IMG/VR virus record: IMGVR_UViG_3300010885_023846
Location: 1 to 25,155 of that record
DNA from: a virus
Direction: 5' to 3' (one strand)
Length of the DNA stretch: 25,155 nt
Shown here: positions 1 through 8,350 of the stretch, in pieces
How the letters are laid out: each line of letters starts with the position of its first letter
How positions within the stretch are numbered: the first letter of the stretch is position 1
Notes under the pieces: model-generated
What the model saw: only the letters and a program-made list of their open reading frames with translations
Databases searched by the model: none
Told to the model about the DNA's origin: nothing
Translations under genes and position numbers: made by a program

Positions 1-431
1 CCAACACTTCGCCTATTGTCACCGATTGCACCCTCTTGTTTCTTTAGCGCATCGCTCAAATCTTTAATCTGCTTTGTAGCCTCAGCGCTCGGTGCTTTTA
101 ATTGAATGTATTGAGCAGTCAACTGTTTAAGCAAATCCCTATTTTGTTGGATAGAATTATTGCCTAAGTTCTGCAAATTAGTTTCTGCTTTCTTAGTCGC
201 AACATAGCCATCCAATATCTTCGTTTGCGTCCTGTATTCCTGTTGCTGTAATCGAACCGCCACATTAGTAGCTTCAATAGCCTTTTGCGCCTCCGCATCG
301 CCCGCTTTTGCCGCCTCCGTTAGTTCTTGCCTAGAAGCAATCAACTCATTAATAGACGCTTTTAATTCAGCCGTCTTTGTAAGCGAATCCTTTACGTTAA
401 TTTCGAGTATTAGTTCCTGTGTTTCAGCCAT
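1..431 (-). CDS. Tail tape measure protein, N-terminal part (cut by window edge)
   Basis: An open frame starts at ATG 431-429 (MAETQELILEINV) and runs off the left edge after about 143 residues. What is visible is almost entirely charged, Gln/Ala/Lys-rich alpha helix with coiled-coil character (for example RQELTEAAKAGDAEAQKAI), with no hydrophobic core motif yet. That composition, and the position as the last gene after a run of tail genes, fit the N-terminus of a tape measure protein, which sets tail length and is threaded into the tail tube. The start overlaps the end of the upstream tail gene by 8 bases, suggesting coupled translation. Any lytic or membrane domain would lie outside the window. 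The call is an inference from context and composition. Confidence 0.6.
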   Translation of the reverse strand, partial: MAETQELILEINVKDSLTKTAELKASINELIASRQELTEAAKAGDAEAQKAIEATNVAVRLQQQEYRTQTKILDGYVATKKAETNLQNLGNNSIQQNRDLLKQLTAQYIQLKAPSAEATKQIKDLSDALKKQEGAIGDNRRSV

Positions 432-2358
432 TGATATTTATTTTAACGAGTTCAACCATTGTAGATTTCGATTCTGTATAGGTGAACCCTTTGATAGAAC
501 TGATATAGAAATATGATTCAAACTTCTTTATCCAAACTGGTTTAGTGAAATCTAAATTAGCAACGTCAACCGAGTTCAATCGAACCGATAAACGCAATAT
601 CTTTACACGCGAAAGAACATTCGTTAAAAGGTCGTAATAGTTTGGCAGTAAGTTATTTTCAAACCCTAGATTAAACGACTGCGAGGCATCTATGAAGTAA
701 GGCACATTTACTGCACCGCCTATTATTGTGAAGTGATAAAGTGAATCTACTAACTGCTTATCGCTACTCGCAAAGCCACGTTTTACGTTTAATATTCTAG
801 GTTCTTTCTCATTCTCATATTCACCGTCTGTAAATATTCCGATTTGCGCAATTTGGTTATCATATAACCTTAGTTTAGATGTAGTAGCCGCATAGATTAA
901 TTCAACCGCTGTCTTTTCAAATTCAAGATTCCCGTTACTGATTTTGATATTCCCGTCCGTTCCTAGCGGTTTCGGCTCGTCCCCGTCCTGCGTGTATTTG
1001 AAGTAGTTATTTTGCCCGTAATTGTTTTCGATGAATTTCAACTCGTAATCTTCACTCCAATCTATTTTATTGCTCCAGTCATAAGCATTGCCAATGTTAT
1101 CTAGTATGCTGTCAAACTTTACGAGTGTAATTGTTTTAGCAAACTCATTCACCACCGGAAGCAAACAGAACATTTGCATGTAGTTTTTAAGAAACTCAAT
1201 TTGTGTTATGTCGGGAAGGATAGCAGGAAGCGATATGTATTGCCCGTAAATAAGTAATTGCAACTCCTGTATAACTACGTCCGATATTTCAATAGTAGCC
1301 GTTTCAACTATCACATCTGCCGTTGTAAAACTTGAAATATTAAACAGTAACTCGTCCCCTGCCGCACTTGAATAATCTAGCACAACAGTGTAATCATGTG
1401 TGCCGGGTATAACTGTAAATGAAGTTCCGTTACCTACGAAAGCCTCCGTTTTGTATAGGAAGAAATTGACGTTTACAGTTTCATTATTGGTTATCCTTAA
1501 TGTAAAAGTAAATTTCATATTAACGGCATCCTGAATTATAAATCCGTTACCGCTTAACCCTAATATCGTTATAGGTTGTGGAACCGTGTAATAGTTCCCT
1601 GCATAGGTTATAATGGAGTTTGCGTTAATTATTACAACCGTTACACTACTACCGGGGTCGCGCACTGTTGGTGTAGATTGCGCGAATGTTCCTTCGTATT
1701 TAGTAGGTGCAAAGAAGTTAGATTCACATTGTTTAAATGCAGGTATAATTAAATTCTCCGTATCGCTCTCAATCGAATTTATAAAGGTGTATTCGCTATC
1801 TTCAAATATCTTTTCGAGTATGTAATTAACATAAACGAAGGGGAGCATGAAGTCTGCAAATATCGCATCGTTTGTTATGTAGCTATTGGGTGAATCGGAG
1901 TGATAATCTATAATACCGTAGCCGTAACCGCTTGTGCGATAGATACCCGCTAACACATTGGCATAGTTCCAATAGTGGTCTAGCTCACTCATGTCGAGTT
2001 GTTGCAATCTCAAATCTTTCAACCCTTCGAATAAAGAACTATTCGCCCCGTATAGATTAACCACATAGCTACCCTTGACGCTGCTAATCTCACAGAACCT
2101 AATCAGCATATCAATACCATCCACATACACCCTCGCTTTCATTCGCGTATATGGTAGCATCGAAAGGTTGTTCACCATTTCGGCACTCTCTAAAACTGTT
2201 TTGTTACGGTTTGTTTTCGGTAGGTTGAACGTGTAAGAACGCGCACCGCCACGAGTATCTATCTTGGTTATATCGAATATGGTATAGTCAACATCAATAG
2301 ATTCACCTCCTGTTAAGTCGCACAACTTATCGTTTATGTATAGTTCAACCTTTGCCAC
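424..2358 (-). CDS. Large tail-associated structural protein (distal tail/baseplate-like)
   Basis: The protein has 644 residues and begins at GTG 2358-2356 directly after the stop of the upstream gene; no better ATG is near, so GTG is accepted. The N-terminus (MAKVELYINDKLCDLTGG) is followed by a beta-rich stretch with an RGGARSYTFNLPKT segment, which I associate with large structural proteins of Bacteroidota phages. There are no membrane segments and no enzyme motif. It lies directly upstream of the tape measure start and overlaps it by 8 bases, so it belongs to the tail operon. It may be a distal tail or baseplate hub component that binds the tube tip, but I cannot name the family with certainty. 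Confidence 0.55.
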   Translation of the reverse strand: MAKVELYINDKLCDLTGGESIDVDYTIFDITKIDTRGGARSYTFNLPKTNRNKTVLESAEMVNNLSMLPYTRMKARVYVDGIDMLIRFCEISSVKGSYVVNLYGANSSLFEGLKDLRLQQLDMSELDHYWNYANVLAGIYRTSGYGYGIIDYHSDSPNSYITNDAIFADFMLPFVYVNYILEKIFEDSEYTFINSIESDTENLIIPAFKQCESNFFAPTKYEGTFAQSTPTVRDPGSSVTVVIINANSIITYAGNYYTVPQPITILGLSGNGFIIQDAVNMKFTFTLRITNNETVNVNFFLYKTEAFVGNGTSFTVIPGTHDYTVVLDYSSAAGDELLFNISSFTTADVIVETATIEISDVVIQELQLLIYGQYISLPAILPDITQIEFLKNYMQMFCLLPVVNEFAKTITLVKFDSILDNIGNAYDWSNKIDWSEDYELKFIENNYGQNNYFKYTQDGDEPKPLGTDGNIKISNGNLEFEKTAVELIYAATTSKLRLYDNQIAQIGIFTDGEYENEKEPRILNVKRGFASSDKQLVDSLYHFTIIGGAVNVPYFIDASQSFNLGFENNLLPNYYDLLTNVLSRVKILRLSVRLNSVDVANLDFTKPVWIKKFESYFYISSIKGFTYTESKSTMVELVKINING

Positions 2359-3045
2359 TTACTGTGTTTGAATATGAATTTCCTCAGCTACCGAATACGT
2401 TACGCTAACATCGAAAAACTTTTGGCGCGTCTTGGATAGAGGGAATGAATCGTTATTTACTACTATCGGAATCCAACCATCATTCCACTCCCAACATTGT
2501 ATTGCATAACGTAACTCACTAAGATATTCCATGTCTGTCTGTGAGATTAACCCGCTCGAAACCCGCTTAACTAGATAGGCGTTCTTTCGTTCGGAGTAGA
2601 ATAGTTTCTTTTCAACAGACTTGAAAGTATTGGCATCGCCTAGCTTAATTTCAAACTCCCGAACACCGGGAAACGTCCACTGATTTATCGCACCGTTTAC
2701 ACCAAGCCAACGGATGATTGCCTCATCATCGCTACAACAAATGGGAAGTTCCGCTATACATTCACCCCTAGTTATTTGATAATCAAAGTAACCGTAAACA
2801 GTGTCGTCCGTATTGAATACGACTAGGTTAATTGTAGCAGTTCCATTGCCTAAATTATCATCTATTGCAAAGCCTAAAAGAGAACCGTTATCCTCGTTTG
2901 TTATAGCGGTTATTCCAGACGGTAGCGGACCGTTGATGTATGTAGCAGTCCACCCGTTTACATACGGGTCAAAGTTTAAGTAGTAATCATTGTGCCTTAC
3001 AATTACATCATAGCAAATTGAAATTTTCTTTATGATGGTAGCCAT
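2359..3045 (-). CDS. Tail/structural protein of unknown family
   Basis: This 228-residue protein starts at ATG 3045-3043 (MATIIKKISICYDVIVRH). It ends immediately before the GTG of the next gene with no spacer. It is beta-rich and mostly polar, with a cysteine cluster in the middle (CIAELPICC) and no enzyme motif or membrane helix. Position between two fibre-like genes and the large tail protein argues for a virion role, perhaps a minor tail component. I do not recognise a family, and the function is inferred from context only. Confidence 0.5.
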   Translation of the reverse strand: MATIIKKISICYDVIVRHNDYYLNFDPYVNGWTATYINGPLPSGITAITNEDNGSLLGFAIDDNLGNGTATINLVVFNTDDTVYGYFDYQITRGECIAELPICCSDDEAIIRWLGVNGAINQWTFPGVREFEIKLGDANTFKSVEKKLFYSERKNAYLVKRVSSGLISQTDMEYLSELRYAIQCWEWNDGWIPIVVNNDSFPLSKTRQKFFDVSVTYSVAEEIHIQTQ

Positions 3046-3046
3046 G

Positions 3047-3877
3047 TTACACGGTGTGTATTTTGTAGTAAACGCCTACTGTCATTGTGCTATTTCCTGC
3101 GGTCGGGTTGCCTGTTGAAACGTAAACCTCTAACTTTTCATTTGCGACTGCATATAATTGTGTTTGAACTATACGAATATCTGATACGGGCGAATCGAGT
3201 GAAAATATTAAGTTGCTTAAATTTGTTTCGCTTGGATTCCTTGCCCTTAGATTTACATTCGTAGCATAAGCAACACTATTGAAAGTCATAGCTGAAATAT
3301 ATTGCAACGGCACAATTATTCGCCCCGCACCTGGAGCCGCAACAATTTGTTTAGGTCTAGCATTCAAAGCCAATATCTCGGCACTACTCAAAGTTATTTC
3401 GGCATAGAATGTAGGATTGTCCGTTGCGCTTGCCGAATGGCACACCGCCCACGAAGTCCCGACACTCGCCTCGGTTCCACCTGCGTTATTCGTGATGCAA
3501 TAAACCAAGTCACCCACATACACAGCCTTTCCACTTGCCCCACCAATTAAACCCGCAACCGAAACGATATACTGGTCACCTACCAATGCTTCTGGATAAT
3601 TAGGCGAAGCCGAACAATCTACCGCCACCACTTCTTTCTGTGAACATGGTAACCAACCCGCGCTCGAATAGTATTCTAAACGGTTCGATGTGGTGTTGTA
3701 AATCTTTAGCCCCTCGAATGGAGTTAAGGCATTACGTTGAACAGTTGTATAAGAACTAATAAAGTCTTCCCAGCTGTCAATCATGTCATCCATAACCGCT
3801 AACAATGCCGTCCGTGTAATCGGGTTCGGTAAAGCCGCTGTGTCTGTGTGTAGTTGTGTTTTGCTAGTTACTGCCAT
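3047..3877 (-). CDS. Tail fibre-like or receptor-binding-type structural protein
   Basis: The 276-residue protein starts MAVTSKTQLHTDTAALPNPI. Around residues 70-95 it has FEGLKIYNTTSNRLEYYSS followed by AGW, a pattern I know from fibre and collar proteins of Bacteroidota phages (G-x-x-IYNT-x-x-xxLEYY-x-x-xGW). The C-terminal half is beta-rich and ends SMTVGVYYKIHTV once the central region is passed, as expected of a beta-sandwich tip. It is tightly packed, 1-2 bases from both neighbours. A role in host contact or the distal tail is plausible. The fibre call rests on that motif and on gene position; receptor binding itself cannot be shown. Confidence 0.5.
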   Translation of the reverse strand: MAVTSKTQLHTDTAALPNPITRTALLAVMDDMIDSWEDFISSYTTVQRNALTPFEGLKIYNTTSNRLEYYSSAGWLPCSQKEVVAVDCSASPNYPEALVGDQYIVSVAGLIGGASGKAVYVGDLVYCITNNAGGTEASVGTSWAVCHSASATDNPTFYAEITLSSAEILALNARPKQIVAAPGAGRIIVPLQYISAMTFNSVAYATNVNLRARNPSETNLSNLIFSLDSPVSDIRIVQTQLYAVANEKLEVYVSTGNPTAGNSTMTVGVYYKIHTV

Positions 3878-3878
3878 A

Positions 3879-4706
3879 TTAAGGTATTAGAACGAAATCT
3901 GAATTGAAATCGCTCGGTGAAAAATAAGATGAAATTGTTTGTAATATACCGTCTTCATACTGCCCTACTACTTTAACGAAGTCGCCCACTATCTGAATGT
4001 TTTCAGTAAGTCCGCAACTGAAATAGAAGTTAGTATCAAGTGAGTTAAGGTTCTTTCCGGTATCAACGTAATCTCTATTGAGTTGATACATGTCGATTGC
4101 TGAATTAAGCACCAAGTGTTGCGATATGAACACTCCATTTGCCGAGCCTATGTTTGCGTAAACCTCCACATTGTTAAAAAGGTTATTCTTAAATGTTAGC
4201 CCTCCGTAAGTGTAGCTATCATTCGAGTTCACCACATCGAAAATCTTGTTGACATAACCCGATATATTGAAAACATATTTGCCATCAAGGTTTACCTCCG
4301 CATTAAATGAGGCTACATATTCAAACGGGTATAAGAACCAAAGCGAACCGCCACCTTTGTAAATACCTAATTGAATTGGCTCTATTTCTAAAATAATATC
4401 GCCCGCATTTTGAAAGCCTATAAATTGCGTTTCTGTTGTTAGTTCTTGGAATATAGTTCCAAAAATGTTACTCGTTGATATGGCTGTTATAGTATGATAC
4501 CCCGCATAGATACCGCTTGTTATTAAAAACCTATCACCAATAACAGGCGTATAAATACCGTCAGTTTGATAATAAAATGTAGTATCACCATCTATGTTTC
4601 CGTTCGCTCCCGAAGTAGAAAACAAAGTATAGGTTGCGGGTGTTAGTTCAAACTCAATATCCCTATGCGCGCTTACCCATTTAAAAGGCTTCTTTGTAAC
4701 TATCAT
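3879..4706 (-). CDS. Tail structural protein of unknown family
   Basis: This 275-residue protein starts at ATG 4706-4704 and overlaps the upstream stop by 4 bases (ATGA-type coupling). The sequence is beta-rich, with many Asn, Tyr and Phe residues and short repeated strands, and it has no signal peptide, membrane helix or catalytic motif. Lying between a gp10-like completion protein and a fibre-like protein, it is probably a virion component such as a minor tail protein. I do not recognise the family. A major tail protein is a possible alternative, since none is otherwise identified in the window. Confidence 0.45.
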   Translation of the reverse strand: MIVTKKPFKWVSAHRDIEFELTPATYTLFSTSGANGNIDGDTTFYYQTDGIYTPVIGDRFLITSGIYAGYHTITAISTSNIFGTIFQELTTETQFIGFQNAGDIILEIEPIQLGIYKGGGSLWFLYPFEYVASFNAEVNLDGKYVFNISGYVNKIFDVVNSNDSYTYGGLTFKNNLFNNVEVYANIGSANGVFISQHLVLNSAIDMYQLNRDYVDTGKNLNSLDTNFYFSCGLTENIQIVGDFVKVVGQYEDGILQTISSYFSPSDFNSDFVLIP

Positions 4707-5194
4707 GCCGCTCGTTTTAGTGTCCTAAATGATTCAAGTGCGCTATCGCTAAAGGAAGTAAACAAATCATTCTTTATCCCGTTTATTAGTGTTTCATTTA
4801 CGATGTCGGAAAGTAGGGTTGAACCTTGTGGATAAAGTGATGTTCCTTTCCTTGCGATAGAATAGGCAACTGCAAACGGACTAATTGATAAACCTTTTGC
4901 CTCAACCCAATCCTTTAGGAATGTAGAGCCAGCCCAACCAACCCAACTCTTTAGTGATTTTGGTTCTTGTTTTGAGTTTTTATTTCTACCATAGATTATA
5001 AAGTAAATATAACTATCAGCATAAACCCGAAGCACTCCGTTTTCAACTTTGAAATTAATGCTCTTAGCCAACTTGCCCGAAGCATTAGCAACATAACTCT
5101 TACCATTGTTTCTAGGCAAAGGCTTATTCTTAATATCGCTTTGCAGTTGCGCTACTATCATTTGCCCGTACTTTGTCAATACCTCATCTACCAT
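4703..5194 (-). CDS. Tail completion/neck-like protein (HK97 gp10-like)
   Basis: The 163-residue basic protein begins MVDEVLTKYGQMIVAQLQSD and then has an SGKLAKSINFKVENG segment and a Y-FI-YGR element. Helix, 'G-L-x-x-SI-x-v' strand and a following 'Y-a-x-Y-x-x-G' are the layout of small HK97 gp10-type head-tail connection or tail completion proteins. It starts within the end of the cysteine-rich gene upstream (7-base overlap) and overlaps the next gene by 4 bases, so it sits inside a coupled morphogenesis operon. The family call is by pattern and position, and no single diagnostic residue settles it. Confidence 0.45.
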   Translation of the reverse strand: MVDEVLTKYGQMIVAQLQSDIKNKPLPRNNGKSYVANASGKLAKSINFKVENGVLRVYADSYIYFIIYGRNKNSKQEPKSLKSWVGWAGSTFLKDWVEAKGLSISPFAVAYSIARKGTSLYPQGSTLLSDIVNETLINGIKNDLFTSFSDSALESFRTLKRAA

Positions 5195-5430
5195 TTGCCT
5201 AAGTCACATTGAGCGTTCGGTGAGCGAAGTTTTGTAGATAATGGACACGTACATAATTCACATGCTATTGCCTCAATTTGCTTTACATCATCATGCAAGA
5301 ACTCCAAAACATTCATCCTTTTGGCATGGCTACACACAGCGCATATCTTAGCACGCTCGATTGCCACAGCCTCCACCTTTGCGCTCTTGAAAATATAGTT
5401 ACCCCAACCGCTTATGATTTCTTTTAACAT
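5188..5430 (-). CDS. Small six-cysteine (zinc-ribbon-like) protein in the head-tail module
   Basis: The protein has 80 residues with Cys at positions 30, 33, 57, 60, 62 and 75 (CAVC, CELCTC, then a lone C before DLGKW). The pairing of CxxC with CxxCxC and the trailing SPNAQCDLGKW resemble small zinc-binding proteins I associate with Bacteroidota phage structural operons. It overlaps both neighbours by 7 bases. No nuclease or DNA-binding signature is visible beyond the likely metal site. Why a metal-binding mini-protein is conserved among connector genes is unclear; a folding or assembly factor is one idea. Confidence 0.55.
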   Translation of the reverse strand: MLKEIISGWGNYIFKSAKVEAVAIERAKICAVCSHAKRMNVLEFLHDDVKQIEAIACELCTCPLSTKLRSPNAQCDLGKW

Positions 5431-5834
5431 GATGAAATCTTTGAAGTGATTGTGAAGGAAAGAAGATAGCCGCTAACAGTTCCAGCAAATAGTAAGTAGA
5501 ACGGGCTTTCCCGAACTACCGAAGTATCAACATTTGATTCTAATAACTCCGCCTCGAATGCGCTACACATTGCGTCTGCTTCGCCTATTATAACTTCCCT
5601 TTGTTCGGGCGTATTTTCTGCAGCGTCTTTAAACAGGAAACCTAGTGAGATATTAGACACAGCCGAACCTTTAACCAAATCTTTTGAGGTGATAAACGGC
5701 TCAAGTAGTATCATTGGGAAGTTCCCATCATAAGCAGCAGAACCATCGACCCTTCGCCCATGCACAAAGTCACCGTTTCCATTAACAGTTTCAGCAATCC
5801 CACGAATGAAAGCCACAGTTTCGAGGTAGGTCAT
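5424..5834 (-). CDS. Small head-tail or tail-terminator-type protein
   Basis: This 136-residue protein starts MTYLETVAFIRGIAETVNGN and has a predicted alpha-beta-alpha layout, ending in a hydrophobic strand (GYLLSFTIT). Length, fold pattern and place just after the tail chaperone and before the gp10-like gene suit a tail terminator or connector protein. About 49 bases separate it from the end of the chaperone frameshift extension. It overlaps the next gene by 7 bases. No family was recognised with confidence, so the role is inferred from gene order. Confidence 0.45.
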   Translation of the reverse strand: MTYLETVAFIRGIAETVNGNGDFVHGRRVDGSAAYDGNFPMILLEPFITSKDLVKGSAVSNISLGFLFKDAAENTPEQREVIIGEADAMCSAFEAELLESNVDTSVVRESPFYLLFAGTVSGYLLSFTITSKISSC

Positions 5835-5883
5835 AGCGCAAAAATACTATAACACAGGCTAACTATGTTTTAGTAACATAACT

Positions 5884-6165
5884 TTATTTGCGGTTCATAA
5901 TCGCATGGTTATCCTCCTTAATTTTGCGTAGGTTCTTTTCGAATTGAGATTGTTCAAAGTCATAGAGAAGTATCATGTAAACCTCCTCAGCAGGTCGCAT
6001 AAGGATTTGCTCCGGTGTCATGTTTGTTTTCCTTGCCAATGTTAGGGGAGTTCCGAACGGAGCTAAGTTAGATAGCCGTTCGATGCCCGCCTCGATGTCA
6101 TCATCGTCCGGCTCGTATTCGTTTAGCCGTTTGAACCGCTCAAAGAAGTTTGAAAGGCAGACAAA
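5884..6165 (-). CDS. Tail chaperone frameshift extension (lambda T-like, -1 frame)
   Basis: From 6165 down to the TAA at 5886-5884 the -1 frame is open for 93 codons. It contains ERFKRLNEYEPDDDDIEAG and MTPEQILMRPAEEVYMILLY, and ends KEDNHAIMNRK. It has coding character (an acidic then helical segment), but no separate start is needed because the phase is exactly -1 relative to the 160-residue chaperone at the T9 run. A fusion of about 147 plus 93 residues (240 in all) would result. The -1 phase was checked by codon position (first bases are congruent to 2 and 0 modulo 3). A separate internal-start protein is less likely, as the only ATGs lie halfway through. Confidence 0.7.
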   Translation of the reverse strand, partial: FVCLSNFFERFKRLNEYEPDDDDIEAGIERLSNLAPFGTPLTLARKTNMTPEQILMRPAEEVYMILLYDFEQSQFEKNLRKIKEDNHAIMNRK

Positions 6166-6605
6166 AAAAAACTAGCCATACCGATAACTTCGGTAACTGG
6201 TAAATCATTTACTTTCTTTCCACCTTCACCGTCTTTGTCACCTGTGTATAGTTCTATGATTTCAGCCGCAACAGTTATAGGATATGTTTTGCCTTTGAGT
6301 AATTGCTTTGCCTTTTCAACCTTCCAATACTCTTGCTCCCCTATATTCAAATCGCTCTCATAACCCACACAGAACGCGCTAACCGTTTCAAAGTCTTCAA
6401 GATAGCCCACCACATCGCTAACCGTTGTAAGTTGCTGTAATGATAGCGCACTGATTAACTCAATAGGCATACTGGAATAGACAGCCAACCTTTCGAGTAA
6501 TGGTTTATTCTTAGCCTCCACAATCTCGCAATAGCCTTTGAACGTTACTTCGTTCCAATTTGAACGGAGGTTATATTCAGCCTCATTTATTTTAATGGTT
6601 ATCAT
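6123..6605 (-). CDS. Tail assembly chaperone, zero-frame product (lambda gpG-like)
   Basis: The 160-residue protein begins MITIKINEAEYNLRSNWNEV and is mainly helical, with segments such as PLLERLAVYSSMPIELISAL. This is the pattern of the first tail chaperone reading frame in Bacteroidota siphoviruses: an 'input' strand, then helices. Its start overlaps the large terminase stop by 4 bases. Near its end the frame crosses a run of nine T (minus strand) coding SFFLSAF, and the frame stops soon after (SLSGSNG). A second frame continues downstream in -1 phase, the arrangement seen in lambda G/GT, where both forms help the tube protein polymerise on the tape measure. No other gene fits this role in the window. 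Confidence 0.7.
   Translation of the reverse strand: MITIKINEAEYNLRSNWNEVTFKGYCEIVEAKNKPLLERLAVYSSMPIELISALSLQQLTTVSDVVGYLEDFETVSAFCVGYESDLNIGEQEYWKVEKAKQLLKGKTYPITVAAEIIELYTGDKDGEGGKKVNDLPVTEVIGMASFFLSAFQTSLSGSNG
6162..6171 (-). promoter_or_regulatory. Slippery sequence for -1 programmed frameshift (T9G)
   Basis: The plus strand has nine A at 6163-6171, read as TTTTTTTTTG on the coding strand. In the zero frame this is (AG)T TTT TTT TTG, which contains T TTT TTT, a full match to the X XXY YYZ form in which both tRNAs can re-pair after slipping back by one base. The downstream frame continues in exactly the required phase. RNA polymerase slippage on the same homopolymer would give the same proteins, and the sequence cannot tell the two apart. 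Confidence 0.7.
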
Positions 6606-7756
6606 GGTATGTAATTTCTGCCAACCGCGCGCATGTGAGAACGGGGAACTGTGTTTAAATGATTGAATGAATATCGTAACGGGTCTATCAAGTGATTGAA
6701 AGCATCAACTGGTATCCCCGCCTTTTTGTCGTTCCAAATATAGTTACTTAATTCAGATTTCATGTTTGCGCTGCTATCCGTAACCACTAACTTAAAATCT
6801 TGCAGTGCTGTTATCCCGGCTTGAATACTCCCCGCTCCTTTGGTGCATGCTACAATGTTTAAACCTTTCCTTGCAAGGTCGGAAATCAAACGAGCCTCAG
6901 CACTGTCCGCAACTATCAAATCATTAGGTCGCTCAATTAGCTTGGTGTTCGCCTCATGTATCGCATCGGTTCCCATACTGTTAGTTGAATATAGCAACTC
7001 ATGGCAGTAAACCTTTTTATGCACCCTATCCACCGCAACCTTAATTAGTGTAGTTGGGTCTATACTAAATCCGTAATCCTGACCGTAACAATAGGGTAGT
7101 GAAGTATCAAACGCTCCAACCTCCCAATTAGTAAAGATAGCACCTTCACGAGCTGCACGTTCGCCACTGCCATAAATAGCCCACCAGTATTGATTACCCC
7201 TCCTGCTTTCGATGTCTTCCACCTGCTCAAATGTTAGATAGGGATTGTCATTGTAGGTAGTGATTAACGGGGGGTATTTGGTTATGTAACTATCGAGCCA
7301 ATGTTCTTGCCCTAGTGCAGGGTTATAGTCGCAAATTATACGATACCTTGTTCGCGGGAATAGCTGTTCGATTGTTTGACGAGGGAACTGGTGCGCCTCG
7401 TTAATCCAAAGGATATCGCGCGACCTACCGTGTATCTTGTCGGGTGTATCTGCTCCGTAATAGCTTATCGTGTTTCCGTTCAGTGTGTAGGAATGGTCTG
7501 TCTTGTTGTGGTTGCGTTCATCGTAAAGATTGCAAGCCATTAACACATCCATGAAATCCTTCCACGCGGTAGCCTTTAAAGCTGTGAAAGTATCGCGCAC
7601 AATGTCTATTTCCATGCCTGTGTATAATAGGCAGTAATCAATTAGAAAGTAAACGGTGGAATACGTTTTCCCGCTACGAGTTCCGCCCTGCAAAAGCGTT
7701 ACACGTTGGCTCCCTATCTTTTCATGTAGGTAGTCGAAATTAGGATTCGCTTTCAT
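6602..7756 (-). CDS. terL: Terminase large subunit (packaging ATPase-nuclease)
   Basis: The 384-residue protein has the N-terminal ATPase with Walker A GGTRSGKT at residues 24-31 and Walker B ILWINEAH at about 115-122 with the catalytic Glu. The C-terminal RNase H-like nuclease follows, with the acidic residues D227 in QDYGF, D284 in VADSAEAR and D358 in HLIDPLRYS. It cuts and pumps concatemeric DNA into the prohead through the portal. It overlaps the candidate small subunit by 17 bases upstream and the tail chaperone by 4 bases downstream. The length is normal for the Terminase_3/PBSX-type family. The gene after it is a tail chaperone, not a portal, which is unusual. Confidence 0.93.
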   Translation of the reverse strand: MKANPNFDYLHEKIGSQRVTLLQGGTRSGKTYSTVYFLIDYCLLYTGMEIDIVRDTFTALKATAWKDFMDVLMACNLYDERNHNKTDHSYTLNGNTISYYGADTPDKIHGRSRDILWINEAHQFPRQTIEQLFPRTRYRIICDYNPALGQEHWLDSYITKYPPLITTYNDNPYLTFEQVEDIESRRGNQYWWAIYGSGERAAREGAIFTNWEVGAFDTSLPYCYGQDYGFSIDPTTLIKVAVDRVHKKVYCHELLYSTNSMGTDAIHEANTKLIERPNDLIVADSAEARLISDLARKGLNIVACTKGAGSIQAGITALQDFKLVVTDSSANMKSELSNYIWNDKKAGIPVDAFNHLIDPLRYSFNHLNTVPRSHMRAVGRNYIP

Positions 7757-8006
7757 TCGATTTCATAAATGGAGGGAGTTCAGATTTAATTACTTCAACT
7801 ACGGCTTTAACCTCCATTTGAATTAACTTAGCAGCGATGTTGTAGAACTCTTTAGGATATTCTTCAGCGAAAGCCTCTAAAGATGTTTCTTGTGTTTCTT
7901 CGCGCTTCAAAAAAGTATTTAACACAACCTCCTTAACTGTTTTAAGTTGCTTAGTTGATTCGTTTATTGAACCCTTTACGCGCCCACCTGTTTTTTTCCC
8001 TTTCAT
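7740..8006 (-). CDS. Candidate terminase small subunit (DNA-binding)
   Basis: The 88-residue protein opens with a basic KGKKTGGRVKGSINESTKQL segment, resembling the GG-R-x-KG-x-xN-x-x-T motif at the start of many small phage DNA-binding and terminase-associated proteins. The rest is helical, with EEYPKEFYNIAAKLIQMEVKA, which could form an oligomerisation helix. It overlaps the large terminase start by 17 bases and the nuclease gene upstream by 4 bases. Position is the main evidence for a small terminase that recognises the packaging site. It is shorter than many TerS proteins and shows no classical HTH, so a different packaging accessory role is possible. Confidence 0.5.
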   Translation of the reverse strand: MKGKKTGGRVKGSINESTKQLKTVKEVVLNTFLKREETQETSLEAFAEEYPKEFYNIAAKLIQMEVKAVVEVIKSELPPFMKSNESES

Positions 8007-8350
8007 CTAAAAGTGTCTAATTTAGACGCCTCAAAAATACGAATAAATTCCGATTCGCTACGAACTAAAAAATATTCGAGCCCTAAAGCCTCAACTTCAT
8101 TTTGAAACTTTTTTTGCTTATCGCTTTGTATTCCAGTTTCCGTTTTAAACTCAATGAAGATAACCCGATTCGGTAAGATAGCAACAGTATCGCTTACACC
8201 GGACAATACACCGGTATTTGTTTTGTGATAGTTGTTCTCATTTGGGACGCTGAAAATTACACACTTAGGGTTGCATGTAACTCGGCTGTAATTATTCCTA
8301 AACCACATGATACATTTGCTCTGAAGATTAGCCTCTGATTGCATAGTCAT
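8003..8350 (-). CDS. VRR-NUC domain nuclease
   Basis: The 115-residue protein consists of little more than a VRR-NUC (PD-(D/E)XK-like) fold. The active-site elements are GVSDTVAIL with D54, FIEFKTETG with E67 and K69, and the following QSDKQKKFQNEVEALG helix, which is typical of the family. The N-terminal EANLQSKCIMWFR helix also fits. Such stand-alone nucleases act on branched or structured DNA and often sit with phage replication or packaging genes. Here the gene overlaps the helicase upstream by 23 bases and the small terminase candidate downstream by 4 bases, so it could resolve replication intermediates before packaging. Confidence 0.8.
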   Translation of the reverse strand: MTMQSEANLQSKCIMWFRNNYSRVTCNPKCVIFSVPNENNYHKTNTGVLSGVSDTVAILPNRVIFIEFKTETGIQSDKQKKFQNEVEALGLEYFLVRSESEFIRIFEASKLDTFR

